Assembly: GCF_001426525.1 (NCBI RefSeq)
Contig: NZ_LMEW01000034.1
Coordinates: 388,190 to 452,189 of the forward strand
Direction of reading: 5' to 3'
DNA from: Massilia sp. Root133
GTDB lineage: Bacteria > Pseudomonadota > Gammaproteobacteria > Burkholderiales > Burkholderiaceae_D
DNA length: 64,000 bases
In this document: positions 1 to 8,380 of the stretch, piece after piece
Position numbering within the stretch: position 1 is the first letter of the stretch
How the letters are laid out: the number at the start of each line of letters is the position of its first letter
Notes under the pieces: model-generated
The model's database searches: none
The model's input: only the letters and a program-made list of their open reading frames with translations
What the model was told of the DNA's origin: nothing
Position numbers and translations under genes: made by a program

Positions 1-186
1 CTGGTTCATGTTGCGGTTGCTGATCGTGCCCCACCACGAGAGCTTGTCGTTGTGGAAGTGGCGCAAGAACGGCCGGTCGTCCTTCTTCCCGGCGTACATG
101 CCGTGCACCCAGTTCGGATGCTGGTCGACTTCGAGGCAGCCCGCGAGCAGCGCCAGCGGCAGGCAGAGGATGAGGATGCGCTTCAT
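1..186 (-). CDS. lipoprotein-like subunit of the formate dehydrogenase operon, cut by the window edge
   Basis: Sixty-two codons are present before the left edge. The start MKRILILCLPLALLAGC is a signal peptide with a lipobox (LAGC, Cys17), so the protein should be exported and perhaps lipid-anchored. The start codon overlaps the stop of the iron-sulfur subunit (ATGA), so the two are translationally coupled. The visible mature part is rich in Trp, His and Asn and has no recognised motif. In related operons this place is often taken by the cytochrome b gamma subunit, sometimes with an exported N-terminal extension, so this could be the beginning of such a subunit or a separate small lipoprotein. 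The visible part cannot decide. Confidence 0.6.
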   Translation of the reverse strand, partial: MKRILILCLPLALLAGCLEVDQHPNWVHGMYAGKKDDRPFLRHFHNDKLSWWGTISNRNMNQ

Positions 187-863
187 GTCGGCAGCCTCCC
201 CTCGTCGTTCTGCGAGTCCTTGAGGTTCTGGTTCTCGCGCGGGCCGTCGCCCGTCGCCTTGATGTCGCCGCCGCGCTTCGGCTTGCCGTACGCGATCTTC
301 CAGCCCCACAGTTCCGGACCGTAGCCGCGCGTCTCCACGCGCTGGCGGTAGATGTCGGCGATGACGGTCGCGTCGCCGCCGATCAGCGCCTTCGTGCCGC
401 ACATCTCCGCGCAGGCGGGCAGCTTGCCTTCGGCGATGCGGTTGCGGCCATACTTCTTGAACTCGGCCTCGGACGTGTCGGGCTCCGGACCGCCGGAGCA
501 GAACGTGCACTTGTCCATCTTGCCGCGGTGGTTGAACAGGCCCGTCGACGGGAACTGCGGCGCGCCGAACGGACACGCGTAATAGCAGTAGCCGCAGCCG
601 ATGCACTGGTCCTTGTCGTGCAGGACGATGCCGTCTTCCGTGTGGTAGATGCAGTTGACGGGGCAGACGGCCAGGCACGGCGCGTCGCTGCAATGCATGC
701 ACGCGACGGAGATCGAGCGCTCGCCCGGCACGCCGTCGTTGATGGTGACGACGCGGCGCCGGTTCACGCCCCACGGGGTCTCGTTTTCGTTCTTGCAGGC
801 GGTCACGCAGCCGTTGCAATCGATGCAGCGCTCCGTGTCGCAGATGAACTTCATTCTAGCCAT
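183..863 (-). CDS. fdhB: formate dehydrogenase iron-sulfur (beta) subunit
   Basis: Electron-transfer subunit of 226 residues carrying electrons from the catalytic subunit towards the membrane partner. Four ferredoxin-type cysteine clusters are visible: CIDCNGCVTAC near residue 13, CMHCSDAPCLAVC near 55, CIGCGYCYYAC near 90, and a split set CTFC...CAEMC near 120-155. This is the usual four-[4Fe-4S] pattern of FdnH/Fdh3B-like proteins. The chosen start (MARMKF) has GGAGG a few bases upstream; a longer reading would run through a REP-like repeat and has no ribosome site. There is no C-terminal membrane anchor as in E. coli FdnH, so it resembles the shorter Fdh3B type. It lies between fdhA and the lipoprotein-like gene. 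Confidence 0.9.
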   Translation of the reverse strand: MARMKFICDTERCIDCNGCVTACKNENETPWGVNRRRVVTINDGVPGERSISVACMHCSDAPCLAVCPVNCIYHTEDGIVLHDKDQCIGCGYCYYACPFGAPQFPSTGLFNHRGKMDKCTFCSGGPEPDTSEAEFKKYGRNRIAEGKLPACAEMCGTKALIGGDATVIADIYRQRVETRGYGPELWGWKIAYGKPKRGGDIKATGDGPRENQNLKDSQNDEGRLPT

Positions 864-874
864 TGCTGCCTCCT

Positions 875-1002
875 CGTCGTTCCCGCGAAAGCGGGAAGCC
901 ATGCTGAGCGACCGAAGTCGCCTTGGTCTGATCCGCCTTGCATCCATCGAGAGCCCGATTCCTGAGCCTCAGCATGGATTCCCGCATGCGCGGGAATGAC
1001 GG
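875..1002. repeat. REP-like palindromes in inverted pair (REPIN-like) inside the fdh operon
   Basis: Two copies of a short palindrome face each other. The left copy (875-908) has core TTCCCGCGAAAGCGGGAA followed by GCCATGCTGAG; the right copy (968-1002) has core ATTCCCGCATGCGCGGGAAT preceded by CTCAGCATGG. About 60 unrelated bases separate them. The pair fills the gap between fdhA and fdhB and ends 3 bases from the fdhA stop. The same motif recurs at 15968-16055 and 21801-22107. In RNA these would form stable stem-loops that could set the ratio of the two subunits. Confidence 0.85.
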
Positions 1003-1005
1003 TAT

Positions 1006-3825
1006 TTACGCCCGCACCAGCCGGCACAGCGATACTTTCGTTTCCTGCATCATCGTCACGGCGTCGTACCCGTACGTCCAGCCGGTGTTCACGGCCTCGC
1101 CGCGCACCGCCGGCGCGCCGCCTTCCGGATAATGCTTTTCCAGGTCCTCGCCCATCCACCAGCCGCCGAAGTGGAACGGCATCCACACCAGGCCCACGGG
1201 CACGCGCGGCGTCACCATCGCCATCAGCTTCAGGCGCGCGCCGGTCGGCGTCTCGACCCACATGAATTCGCCCAGCTTCACGCCGATCTGCGCCGCGTCT
1301 TCCGGATTCACTTCGCAGAACATGTTCTGCTGGAGCTCGGCCAGCCACGGGTTCGACCGGGTCTCCTCGCCGCCGCCCTCGTACTCGACGAGGCGGCCCG
1401 ACGTCATGATCAGCGGGTAGTCCTTCGAGAAGTCGACCGCCTGCACGGATTTATAGAGCGTCGGCAGGCGCCAGAACGCGGCCTTGTCGTCGTAGGTCGG
1501 GTACTTCGCCACCAGGTCGCGCCGCGGCGTGACGAGCGGTTCGCGGTGCGTCGGCACGGGGTCCGGGAAGTTCCACACGTTGCAGCGGGCGCGCGCATTG
1601 CCGTACGGCGCGCAGCCGTGGGCGATGGCGACGCGGATGATCCCGCCCGACAGGTCCGTCTTCCAGTTCTTGCCCTCGGCCTGCACCTGTTCTTCGGGCG
1701 TCAGCTCGGCCCACCAGCCCAGCTTTTTCAGGAACACGTGGTCGAATTCCGGATAGCCGGTGTCGATCTCGCTGTCCTTCGTGAACGAGCCGTCCGCCGC
1801 CAGCAAAGGTTCGCCGTTGTGCTCCACGCCCCAGTTGGCGCGGAACGGCAGGCCGCCCTCCGCCACCGGCTTGTGCAGGTCGTACAGGATCGGCGTGCCC
1901 GGGTGCTTCATCTCCGGCGTGCCCCAGCACGGCCACGGCAGGCCGTAATAGTCGCCCTTGCATGGACCGGATTCCGCGCGCATCGTCGTCGGATTGAAGT
2001 CGCGCTTGTGCTCCATGTGCAGTTTCAATCGCTCGGGCGAGCAACCCGTGTAGCCGATCGTCCAGCAGGAGCGGTTGATCTCGCGGAGGATGTCCTCGAT
2101 GACCGGTTCGTTGTTGACGACCTTGATGTTCTGGACGAGCTGTTCGCCGAAGCCGAGCTTCTTCGCGAACAGGTACATGATCTCGTGGTCCGTCTTGCAT
2201 TCGAACAGCGGCTGGATCACGCGCTCGCGCCACTGGATCGACCGGTTCGACGCTGTGACGGAGCCCTGTGTCTCGAACTGCGACGCGGCCGGCAGCAAAT
2301 AGACGCCGTCGCTCCTGCCGTGCATCGCCGCCGTCATGCTGGGATAAGGATCGATGACGACCATGAAGTCCAGCTTCTGCATCGCCGCCTTCATGTCCGG
2401 CAGGCGCGTCTGGCTGTTCGGCGCGTGGCCCCAGTAGAACACGGCGCGGAGGTTCGTCGGCTGGTCGACGTACTGGTTGTCTTCCAGGACCGCGTCGAAC
2501 CAGCGCGACACCGTGATGCCCGGTTTTTCCATCAGCTCCTTCGAACCGAAGCGCGACTTGACCCAGTCGTAATCGACGCCCCACACGGTGGCGAAGTGCT
2601 TCCACGCGCCTTCCGCGATGCCGTAATAGCCGGGCAGCGACTCGCCGTTCGGACCGACGTCCGTCGCGCCCTGCACGTTGTCGTGGCCGCGGTAGATGTT
2701 GGCGCCGCCGCCCCGCACGCCGATGTTCCCGAGCGCGAGCTGCAGGATCGACAGCGCGCGCACGTTCGCCGTGCCCACGTGGTGCTGCGTGATGCCCATG
2801 CACCAGACGACGGACGACGGCTTGTTCGTCGCCAGCATCTCGGCCGCCATGCGCACCGACGCCTCCGGCACGCCCGTCACGTCGCTGACTTTATCGGGCG
2901 TCCACTTCGCGACTTCCTTGCGCACGTCGTCCATGCCGTACGTGCGCGCGGCGATGTACTCCTTGTCTTCCCAGCCGTTGTTGAAGATGTGCCACAGCAT
3001 GCCCCACACGAACGCGATGTCCGTGCCGGGACGGATGCGCACGTAGTGGTGGGCGAAGCGCGCCGTGCGGGTGAAGCGCGGGTCGACGACGATCATCTTC
3101 GCGCCCAGTTCCTTCGCATGCAGGAAGTGCAGCATCGAGATCGGATGCGCCTCGGCCGGGTTCGAGCCGATGAACAGCACGGCCTTGCTGTAGTGGAGAT
3201 CGTTGAACGAGTTCGTCATCGCGCCATACCCGTAGGTCTGGGCGACGCCGGCCACCGTCGTCGAGTGGCAGATGCGGGCCTGGTGGTCGCAGTTATTGGA
3301 ACCCCACATCGAGACCCATTTGCGCAGCAGGTAGGACTGCTCGTTGCTGTGCTTCGAGCTGCCGATCACCATCAGCGCATCCGGCCCGGACTGCTCGCGC
3401 AGTTTCAGGAGCCGGTCGCCGATCTCGTTGACGGCCTGGTCCCACGTGATGCGCTCGTACTTGCCGTTCACGAGCTTCATCGGATAGCGCAGGCGGTGTT
3501 CGCCGAAACCGTGCTCGCGCACCGACGCGCCTTTCGCGCAGTGGGCCCCCATATTGATCGGCGAGTCGAACGCGGCCTCCTGGCGGATCCACACGCCGTT
3601 GCTGACGACCGCCTCCACCGAGCAGCCCACCGAGCAGTGGCTGCACACGGTGTGCTTGACCTCCGTGGTCGGCCTGGCGGGCACGGGATCCGCCGCGGTC
3701 GCGGGCTGGATCACGTTCAGCGGCAGGTGGCGCGCGAGGGCGCCCGCGCCGGCCGTCACGCCCGCGCCGACGAGGAAGCGGCGCCGTTTCAATCCGCTGT
3801 CGCGTGATGTCTTCACCAGGGTCAT
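1006..3825 (-). CDS. fdhA: formate dehydrogenase catalytic (alpha) subunit, cysteine type, Tat-exported
   Basis: Molybdopterin enzyme of 939 residues that oxidises formate to CO2. A Tat signal begins at KRRRFLVGAG (residues 13-22), so the folded enzyme is exported to the periplasm. Cys61, Cys64, Cys68 and Cys96 form the N-terminal [4Fe-4S] site of the DMSO-reductase superfamily. RIC186H187 aligns with the metal-ligand U-H pair of E. coli FdnG, so Cys replaces selenocysteine. The C-terminal third (GRLVEYEGGGEETRSNPWLAE region) is the cofactor-binding barrel. AAGGAGA precedes the start. It follows a small Tat-target gene and a TorD-like chaperone gene, and a REP-like pair separates it from fdhB. 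A related molybdopterin oxidase is possible but unlikely given the C-H pair. Confidence 0.93.
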   Translation of the reverse strand: MTLVKTSRDSGLKRRRFLVGAGVTAGAGALARHLPLNVIQPATAADPVPARPTTEVKHTVCSHCSVGCSVEAVVSNGVWIRQEAAFDSPINMGAHCAKGASVREHGFGEHRLRYPMKLVNGKYERITWDQAVNEIGDRLLKLREQSGPDALMVIGSSKHSNEQSYLLRKWVSMWGSNNCDHQARICHSTTVAGVAQTYGYGAMTNSFNDLHYSKAVLFIGSNPAEAHPISMLHFLHAKELGAKMIVVDPRFTRTARFAHHYVRIRPGTDIAFVWGMLWHIFNNGWEDKEYIAARTYGMDDVRKEVAKWTPDKVSDVTGVPEASVRMAAEMLATNKPSSVVWCMGITQHHVGTANVRALSILQLALGNIGVRGGGANIYRGHDNVQGATDVGPNGESLPGYYGIAEGAWKHFATVWGVDYDWVKSRFGSKELMEKPGITVSRWFDAVLEDNQYVDQPTNLRAVFYWGHAPNSQTRLPDMKAAMQKLDFMVVIDPYPSMTAAMHGRSDGVYLLPAASQFETQGSVTASNRSIQWRERVIQPLFECKTDHEIMYLFAKKLGFGEQLVQNIKVVNNEPVIEDILREINRSCWTIGYTGCSPERLKLHMEHKRDFNPTTMRAESGPCKGDYYGLPWPCWGTPEMKHPGTPILYDLHKPVAEGGLPFRANWGVEHNGEPLLAADGSFTKDSEIDTGYPEFDHVFLKKLGWWAELTPEEQVQAEGKNWKTDLSGGIIRVAIAHGCAPYGNARARCNVWNFPDPVPTHREPLVTPRRDLVAKYPTYDDKAAFWRLPTLYKSVQAVDFSKDYPLIMTSGRLVEYEGGGEETRSNPWLAELQQNMFCEVNPEDAAQIGVKLGEFMWVETPTGARLKLMAMVTPRVPVGLVWMPFHFGGWWMGEDLEKHYPEGGAPAVRGEAVNTGWTYGYDAVTMMQETKVSLCRLVRA

Positions 3826-3840
3826 GGCGATGGTCTCCTT

Positions 3841-4047
3841 CTACCAGTAAGCCGCAGTGCGGTAGTAACGCCGGATGTGTTCCGTCTCGTGATAGCCCTG
3901 CGCCTTCTGCGGTTCCGCCGGCGCCGCGGGTTCGGGCTGCGCTTCCGGCGCACGCGCACGCGCGGCCGCGGCGACGGCCAGCGCACCCAGCGGCGCGGCC
4001 TTCAACAGGCTGCGGCGGGTCGGATCGGGTTGCTTGTCATCGTTCAT
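3841..4047 (-). CDS. formate dehydrogenase region Tat-target protein
   Basis: Small exported protein of 68 residues with an N-terminal Tat motif (TRRSLLKAAPLGALAVAAAA) and a short mature tail ending in HIRRYYRTAAYW. Small Tat-substrate proteins of this kind are a known companion of formate dehydrogenase operons (TIGR02811 type) and their exact role is unknown. Two in-frame starts exist; the second (MNDDKQ) is chosen because GAGGA lies 5-9 bases before it, while the first ATG (4059) overlaps the chaperone stop as ATGA. It sits between the chaperone gene and fdhA, with 15 bases to the next gene. Confidence 0.8.
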   Translation of the reverse strand: MNDDKQPDPTRRSLLKAAPLGALAVAAAARARAPEAQPEPAAPAEPQKAQGYHETEHIRRYYRTAAYW

Positions 4048-4055
4048 GATGGTCC

Positions 4056-4739
4056 TCATGCGGCAATCGGGTCGGCGCTATCGAGCACGGCGAACGCCTG
4101 CGCTTCGATCGACAGGAAGGCGTCGACGACGCCTGCGACGATCCGGTAGAAATTCGCGTCGGCACTCCCCGCGATGTCGGCCAGGCAGGCCGCGTACCAG
4201 GGCCGGACATGCGTTTCGAAAAAGGCTTTTTGCACGGCGAGGCCGCGCGCCGGCATGCCGGGGCCGCCCTGGATCAATACGCGCATCGTCTCGCACAACG
4301 TGCCGAGGTGATCCTCGAACTCGCCCACGCCTGGCGCCCGCGCGAGACGCAGGCGCGCGAGGTCGTGGCGCAGGTCGGCCAGCGGCGCATCGTTCAGGTG
4401 GCCCGTGATGTAGAAGGAACCGTAAGGATTCAGCGGCGGCGTGCCGGTGCTGATGAACATGGCCGAGAATTCATCCGCCGCCGCGGCCGCATCGACGACG
4501 CTGGCGGCCTGGGTCAGCTTCAGCCAGGCGTCCTCGAGCGCGAATTCGCCGGCGGCGCCGATCGGATCCGCGGCGGCCAGTGCCGCGAGCAGCGCGGCGT
4601 CGGGCGGGGCCAGCAGCAGGCGTGCGAACAGCGCGTAGAAATCGGCGCGGGCCTGGTCCTCGTCGGCCAGCGGCGGCGCGACGGGGCTCTCCACGCCGTC
4701 ATGCAAATTGGATGAAGCTGAACGCTGTTCGACGGACAT
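4056..4739 (-). CDS. TorD/DmsD-family molybdoenzyme chaperone
   Basis: Cytoplasmic chaperone of 227 residues, first gene of the fdh operon. TorD-family proteins bind the Tat signal of a molybdoenzyme and hold it until the cofactor is inserted. The sequence is mainly helical; PPLNPYGSFYITG near residue 99 and EFEDHLGTLCETM near 139 match the family's conserved Y/G-rich loop and (E)xDHL motif. The likely client is the FdhA protein three genes downstream in the transcript. It is divergent from fnr across 173 bases. No convincing FNR box was seen in that gap, so oxygen control of this operon is not shown by the sequence. Confidence 0.85.
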   Translation of the reverse strand: MSVEQRSASSNLHDGVESPVAPPLADEDQARADFYALFARLLLAPPDAALLAALAAADPIGAAGEFALEDAWLKLTQAASVVDAAAAADEFSAMFISTGTPPLNPYGSFYITGHLNDAPLADLRHDLARLRLARAPGVGEFEDHLGTLCETMRVLIQGGPGMPARGLAVQKAFFETHVRPWYAACLADIAGSADANFYRIVAGVVDAFLSIEAQAFAVLDSADPIAA

Positions 4740-4912
4740 GGTTCTCCCGTTGGCAAATATTCATGGGAAGTGTAATCCTTGACAACGCGAAGGCGCGCAC
4801 GCTTGACGTCCACGCGACACTTCGTTGGCAACGCAACCAACGTCGGGACAAATTCCCTCGTTGCAGTAGGGCTTCACGTCTATAATCGAGACATCACCCG
4901 AAGGTACTTGCC

Positions 4913-5677
4913 ATGATTGCCGCTGATACCACATCCGCACCCCTCGTCAACGTCACCGCACTCAAGTCCAGTTGCGCGGCCTGCAGCATGCACCAGCTGT
5001 GCCTGCCGATGGGCCTGGAAGACGCGGACATTGACCGCCTGGACCAGATCATCGGCAAGCGCCGCCGCCTGGAGCGCGACGAGCCCCTGTACAAGATGGG
5101 CTCCCCGTTCCGCAACCTGTACGCCGTGCGCTTCGGCCACTTCAAGACGTACCAGATCAATGCTTCAGGCGAAGCGCAGATCACGGGCTTCCAGATGGCC
5201 GGCGAGCTGCTCGGCATGGATGCCATCAGCGCCGACCGCCACCACTGCGACGCCGTCGCACTGGAAGACAGCGAAGTGTGCGAGATCCCGTTCGGGAACC
5301 TGCAGGACCTGTTCGGCCAGGTGCCGACGCTGTTGCGCCACTTCCACCGCATCATGAGCCAGGAGATCACGCGCGAACAGAACGTCATGCTCCTGCTGGG
5401 GAACATGCGCGCCGAGCAGCGCTTCGCCGTCTTCCTCATCAACCTCTCGGCCCGCTACGCGGCGCGCGGCTATTCGTCCACGCGCTTCCAGCTGCGCATG
5501 TCGCGCGAGGACATCGGCAACTACCTGGGCCTGACGATCGAGAGCATCAGCCGCCTGCTGTCCCGCTTCAAAAAGCTGGGACTCGTGCAGGTCGACAAGC
5601 GCGAGGTGGTGCTGCTCGAACCGGCGCGCCTGAAGGCGATGGCGGCCGGGACGGAGCAGTGCAGTCCGATGGCCTGA
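4913..5677 (+). CDS. fnr: FNR-type oxygen-responsive transcription regulator
   Basis: Crp/Fnr-family regulator of 254 residues. Cys21, Cys24, Cys30 and Cys112 match the four ligands of the oxygen-sensing [4Fe-4S] cluster of E. coli FNR (20, 23, 29, 122). A cyclic-nucleotide-type beta roll occupies roughly residues 35-150 and a helix-turn-helix lies at about 196-218 (SREDIGNYLGLTIESISRLL). Glu210, Ser213 and Arg214 match the FNR residues that read TTGAT half-sites. Three sites of that form occur in this window, before ccoN, hemN and a chemoreceptor gene. A TATAAT at 4881-4886 may be its -10 element, but no good -35 was seen. It is divergent from the fdh operon. Confidence 0.95.
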   Translation: MIAADTTSAPLVNVTALKSSCAACSMHQLCLPMGLEDADIDRLDQIIGKRRRLERDEPLYKMGSPFRNLYAVRFGHFKTYQINASGEAQITGFQMAGELLGMDAISADRHHCDAVALEDSEVCEIPFGNLQDLFGQVPTLLRHFHRIMSQEITREQNVMLLLGNMRAEQRFAVFLINLSARYAARGYSSTRFQLRMSREDIGNYLGLTIESISRLLSRFKKLGLVQVDKREVVLLEPARLKAMAAGTEQCSPMA

Positions 5678-5737
5678 CCTTTCGGTAGTTCCCGCTCTCC
5701 CCGTCCGCATCGACAATGCGGGCAAAGGAGATCCCCC

Positions 5738-6808
5738 ATGCATATCAAGTTCATCCCCGCCGCCCTCCTGCTGGCCGCGGGCACCGTCCACGCGCAAGAC
5801 GGCGCCGTGCAGATCTACGGCCGCCTCAACGTCGCCCTCGAACACGCGGAATCGTCCTCTGGCCCCGGCCTCGCGCGCCTCGTGAACAACCGCTCCGTGC
5901 TGGGCTTCCGCGGCGGCGAAGACCTGGGCGGCGGCCTGAAAGCCATCTTCCAGATCGAAGGCACGCTGTCGCCCGACACGGGCGCCGGCGCCCTCGCCGC
6001 ACGCGACACCCGCGTGGGCCTCGCCGGCACGTGGGGCACGCTGTTCGCGGGCCACTGGACGACGGCGTACAACGGCGCCACATCCGGCCTCGACCCGTTC
6101 TATCCGACGACGGCGGGCTACATGAGCATCATGGGCAACGGCGCCGCGGGCGATGCGGACAACGTCAGCGACAAGTCGTCGTTCGACCGGCGCCAGTCCG
6201 ATTCGATACATTACTGGAGCCCATCCTGGCATGGCCTGTCGCTGCGGGTGACGCACGGCCTGAACGAGGAAAAGCCGGCAAGCGGCGCGAAGCCGTCGCT
6301 GACGTCGGCCGCCGCGATCTACGAACGGGGCCCGTGGTATGCGGTGCTGGCGGGCGAACGCCACCACGCGTACCAGGGGCCGGGCCTTGACGACACGGGC
6401 GCGAAAGCCGCCCTCGCCTACCAGTTCCCGCAGACGCGCATCGCGGTCGTGGCCGAACGGCTGAAGTACGGGACGGGCGCCGGCGCGCTGGCGCGCAACG
6501 CCGTGTACCTGTCGGTGTCGCACCAGATGGGACCGCACGGCATCCGCATCGGCATCGCGCGCGCCGGCGACGCGAGCGGGCCGACCGGCACGCGCATCGG
6601 CTTCGTGCGCGCCGGCGCGGGCACGGGCGCCACGCATGCGACGCTCGGCTACGACTACACGCTCAGCAAGCGCAGCAGCCTGTACGCGTACACGACGCGC
6701 CTGGACAACCGCGCGAACGGCGTCTACGACTTCGCGATCAACGGCCTGGGCGCCACGCCGGGCGCGACGCTCAAGGCGTACGTGTTCGGCATGCGCCACA
6801 ACTTCTGA
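5738..6808 (+). CDS. general outer-membrane porin, betaproteobacterial type
   Basis: Predicted 16-strand beta-barrel of 356 residues for passive diffusion of small solutes. An N-terminal signal peptide ends at VHAQD, the mature part begins with VQIYGRLNVALEH, typical of Burkholderiales porins, and the chain ends in MRHNF with the terminal Phe needed for outer-membrane assembly. FDRRQSDSIHYWSP near residue 150 is the usual strand leading to the constriction loop. AAGGAGA precedes the start. The gene is monocistronic by appearance and its stop directly abuts the stop of the convergent mannanase gene. Substrate preference cannot be read from the sequence. Confidence 0.9.
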   Translation: MHIKFIPAALLLAAGTVHAQDGAVQIYGRLNVALEHAESSSGPGLARLVNNRSVLGFRGGEDLGGGLKAIFQIEGTLSPDTGAGALAARDTRVGLAGTWGTLFAGHWTTAYNGATSGLDPFYPTTAGYMSIMGNGAAGDADNVSDKSSFDRRQSDSIHYWSPSWHGLSLRVTHGLNEEKPASGAKPSLTSAAAIYERGPWYAVLAGERHHAYQGPGLDDTGAKAALAYQFPQTRIAVVAERLKYGTGAGALARNAVYLSVSHQMGPHGIRIGIARAGDASGPTGTRIGFVRAGAGTGATHATLGYDYTLSKRSSLYAYTTRLDNRANGVYDFAINGLGATPGATLKAYVFGMRHNF

Positions 6809-8011
6809 TCACACGTAGCGTTCCAGCGTGATGACGCGCGGATCGGCATACACGGCCTCGATGCGCGTAGCGTCATTGGCCGCCGTGATGTCGACCCACG
6901 ACATGAAGAACGACCACGGCGCGCCGCCTTCGAGGCTGCTGTCGATGTCGGGCAGCGAACCGTTCTCGGTCATCGCGATGAGCTTCGTGCCGTTGCTCAG
7001 CGCATAGGCCTTGTCGAACTCCGCCTTGTTGTTGATGTAGACGAAGTTGCCGGGGTAGGAATCGATGCCGACGAGATCGACCTTGTCGTTCCCCGGATAC
7101 CAGGCAGCGTCGTCGCCGCACCAGCACCACAGCAGGTTGTGCAGGCCGTGGTAATTCACGAGGCGGTCGTACAGCATGTCCCACAACTGCTTGTACACGG
7201 TGCTGCCTTGCGCGCTCCACCAGAACCACGTGCCGCCGGCTTCGTGCAAGGGCCGCCAGATGATGGGGACGCCGGCATCGCGCAGCTTCGCGAGCTGGAC
7301 GGCGATCGCGTCGATGTCGCGCAGGGTGTCCGCATATTCCTGCGTCCCCTTCCGCACGGCCCGGGATGCATCGAATGTCGTGAACTCGGTGTAGAACGTG
7401 TTCGTGCCGACGGTGCCGCCCGACGGCGAATGCCAGTGCCACTGGTAGGCGATGATGGGCTTGTCCCCGTGGTCCCGGCGCCATGCGATCGAGTTGGCGA
7501 TGGACGGGTCGGCCGCATCGGGACCGAACGTGAAATAGCCCGGCTGGCCGGTGCCGGGGTTGACGGCGTCAGCGTCCCACAGCCAGGAATACATCGGGCT
7601 GTAATGTTGCATGTCGAAGCCCCGCAGCAACGGGTAATGGCCGGTCAACGTCTTCACGTAGTCGAAATGATCCTGGTCGGTCTGGCCCGAGATGATGAAC
7701 TTGCCGAATGTCGACAGCAGCCAGCTGTACAGAGCCTGGGCGGCGGGCGTCGCGGCCGGATCGACCGGGGTGGCGTCGATCGTGAAGCGCCGCACGACGC
7801 AGGTCGAGGTCGCGCCCGCCTGCCCGCAGGAATCGATCGTCACGGTCGCGGGTTTCGGCGCCGCCTGCCGGGATGCGGCGACGGCGTCCTCGTTGCCGGC
7901 GCGGCTGGCGGTGCCTCCGCATGCGCCCAGTAATGTCGTGGCCGCCGCGGCGCCGGCGCCCTTGAACAACAGGCTGCGGCGGGTCAAAGAAATTTTTGTA
8001 TCGTTCGACAT
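6809..8011 (-). CDS. GH26 beta-mannanase, probable Tat-exported lipoprotein
   Basis: Glycoside hydrolase of 400 residues predicted to cut beta-1,4-mannan. The N-terminus has twin arginines (TRRSLLFKG, residues 10-18) and a lipobox LLGAC (Cys31), so it is probably exported folded and lipid-anchored. GH26 catalytic residues are visible: acid/base Glu257 in WRPLHEAGGTWFWW and nucleophile Glu349 in AMTENGSLPD. SGQTDQDHFDY (108-118) and YQWHWHSP are typical of the family. A Cys pair near 62 and 71 may form a disulfide in a short N-terminal extension. It is divergent from a TonB receptor gene, with a GH27 alpha-galactosidase gene beyond, which suggests joint use of galactomannan. Confidence 0.9.
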   Translation of the reverse strand: MSNDTKISLTRRSLLFKGAGAAAATTLLGACGGTASRAGNEDAVAASRQAAPKPATVTIDSCGQAGATSTCVVRRFTIDATPVDPAATPAAQALYSWLLSTFGKFIISGQTDQDHFDYVKTLTGHYPLLRGFDMQHYSPMYSWLWDADAVNPGTGQPGYFTFGPDAADPSIANSIAWRRDHGDKPIIAYQWHWHSPSGGTVGTNTFYTEFTTFDASRAVRKGTQEYADTLRDIDAIAVQLAKLRDAGVPIIWRPLHEAGGTWFWWSAQGSTVYKQLWDMLYDRLVNYHGLHNLLWCWCGDDAAWYPGNDKVDLVGIDSYPGNFVYINNKAEFDKAYALSNGTKLIAMTENGSLPDIDSSLEGGAPWSFFMSWVDITAANDATRIEAVYADPRVITLERYV

Positions 8012-8185
8012 ATTGTCTCCTCCATCAATGGGTCGGCGTTAATTTCACGCTACGTTTCCCAGCGAAAAATTAACGACATCGATTATTCCACCGGCCCCTG
8101 CGCATCCCTCCGAGTCCCCTTCGCCGCCCCGCTGTTTAGTGACGTTTCCCGCAACAGCGTCGATTCCTCCCATGCTCACCCAGCG

Positions 8186-8199
8186 TGTTTCGCGAAACA
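8186..8199. promoter_or_regulatory. 14-bp palindrome, candidate LacI-type operator between mannanase and TonB receptor genes
   Basis: TGTTTCGCGAAACA is a perfect palindrome with a central CG and is extended by near-matching flanks (AGCG...CGCT). The form is typical of LacI/GalR-family operators that control sugar loci. It lies in the 369-base divergent gap 8012-8380, 186 bases from the mannanase start and 181 from the receptor start. The rest of the gap holds weaker copies of the half-site (near 8138 and 8228) and an AT-rich stretch at 8255-8320 that could hold the receptor promoter. No regulator gene is adjacent. Confidence 0.5.
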
Positions 8200-8380
8200 A
8201 CGCTAAACAACGCCGATTTCGCGCCGTGTTTCGCCGGTCGACAAACCCCGGCATCAATAATTCGTACATCCGGCGTTAATAAATTGTCTTTTGCAAGATG
8301 TTTTTTTATTGGCGCCGGATTTACGTAGATGCACACCGGTAATCGCCGCACTCGACGGCTGGACAACCAGAAGGGGACAC

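Noticed and set aside
1132..3807. Plus-strand open frame of 891 codons opposite fdhA
   Set aside because: Antisense shadow of a clear molybdopterin enzyme gene, with low-complexity composition.
4785..4815. TTGAC-like stretches (ATCCTTGACAACG, GCTTGACGTC) between the fdh operon and fnr as FNR boxes
   Set aside because: Neither has the second half-site ATCAA at the four-base spacing, unlike the three accepted sites.
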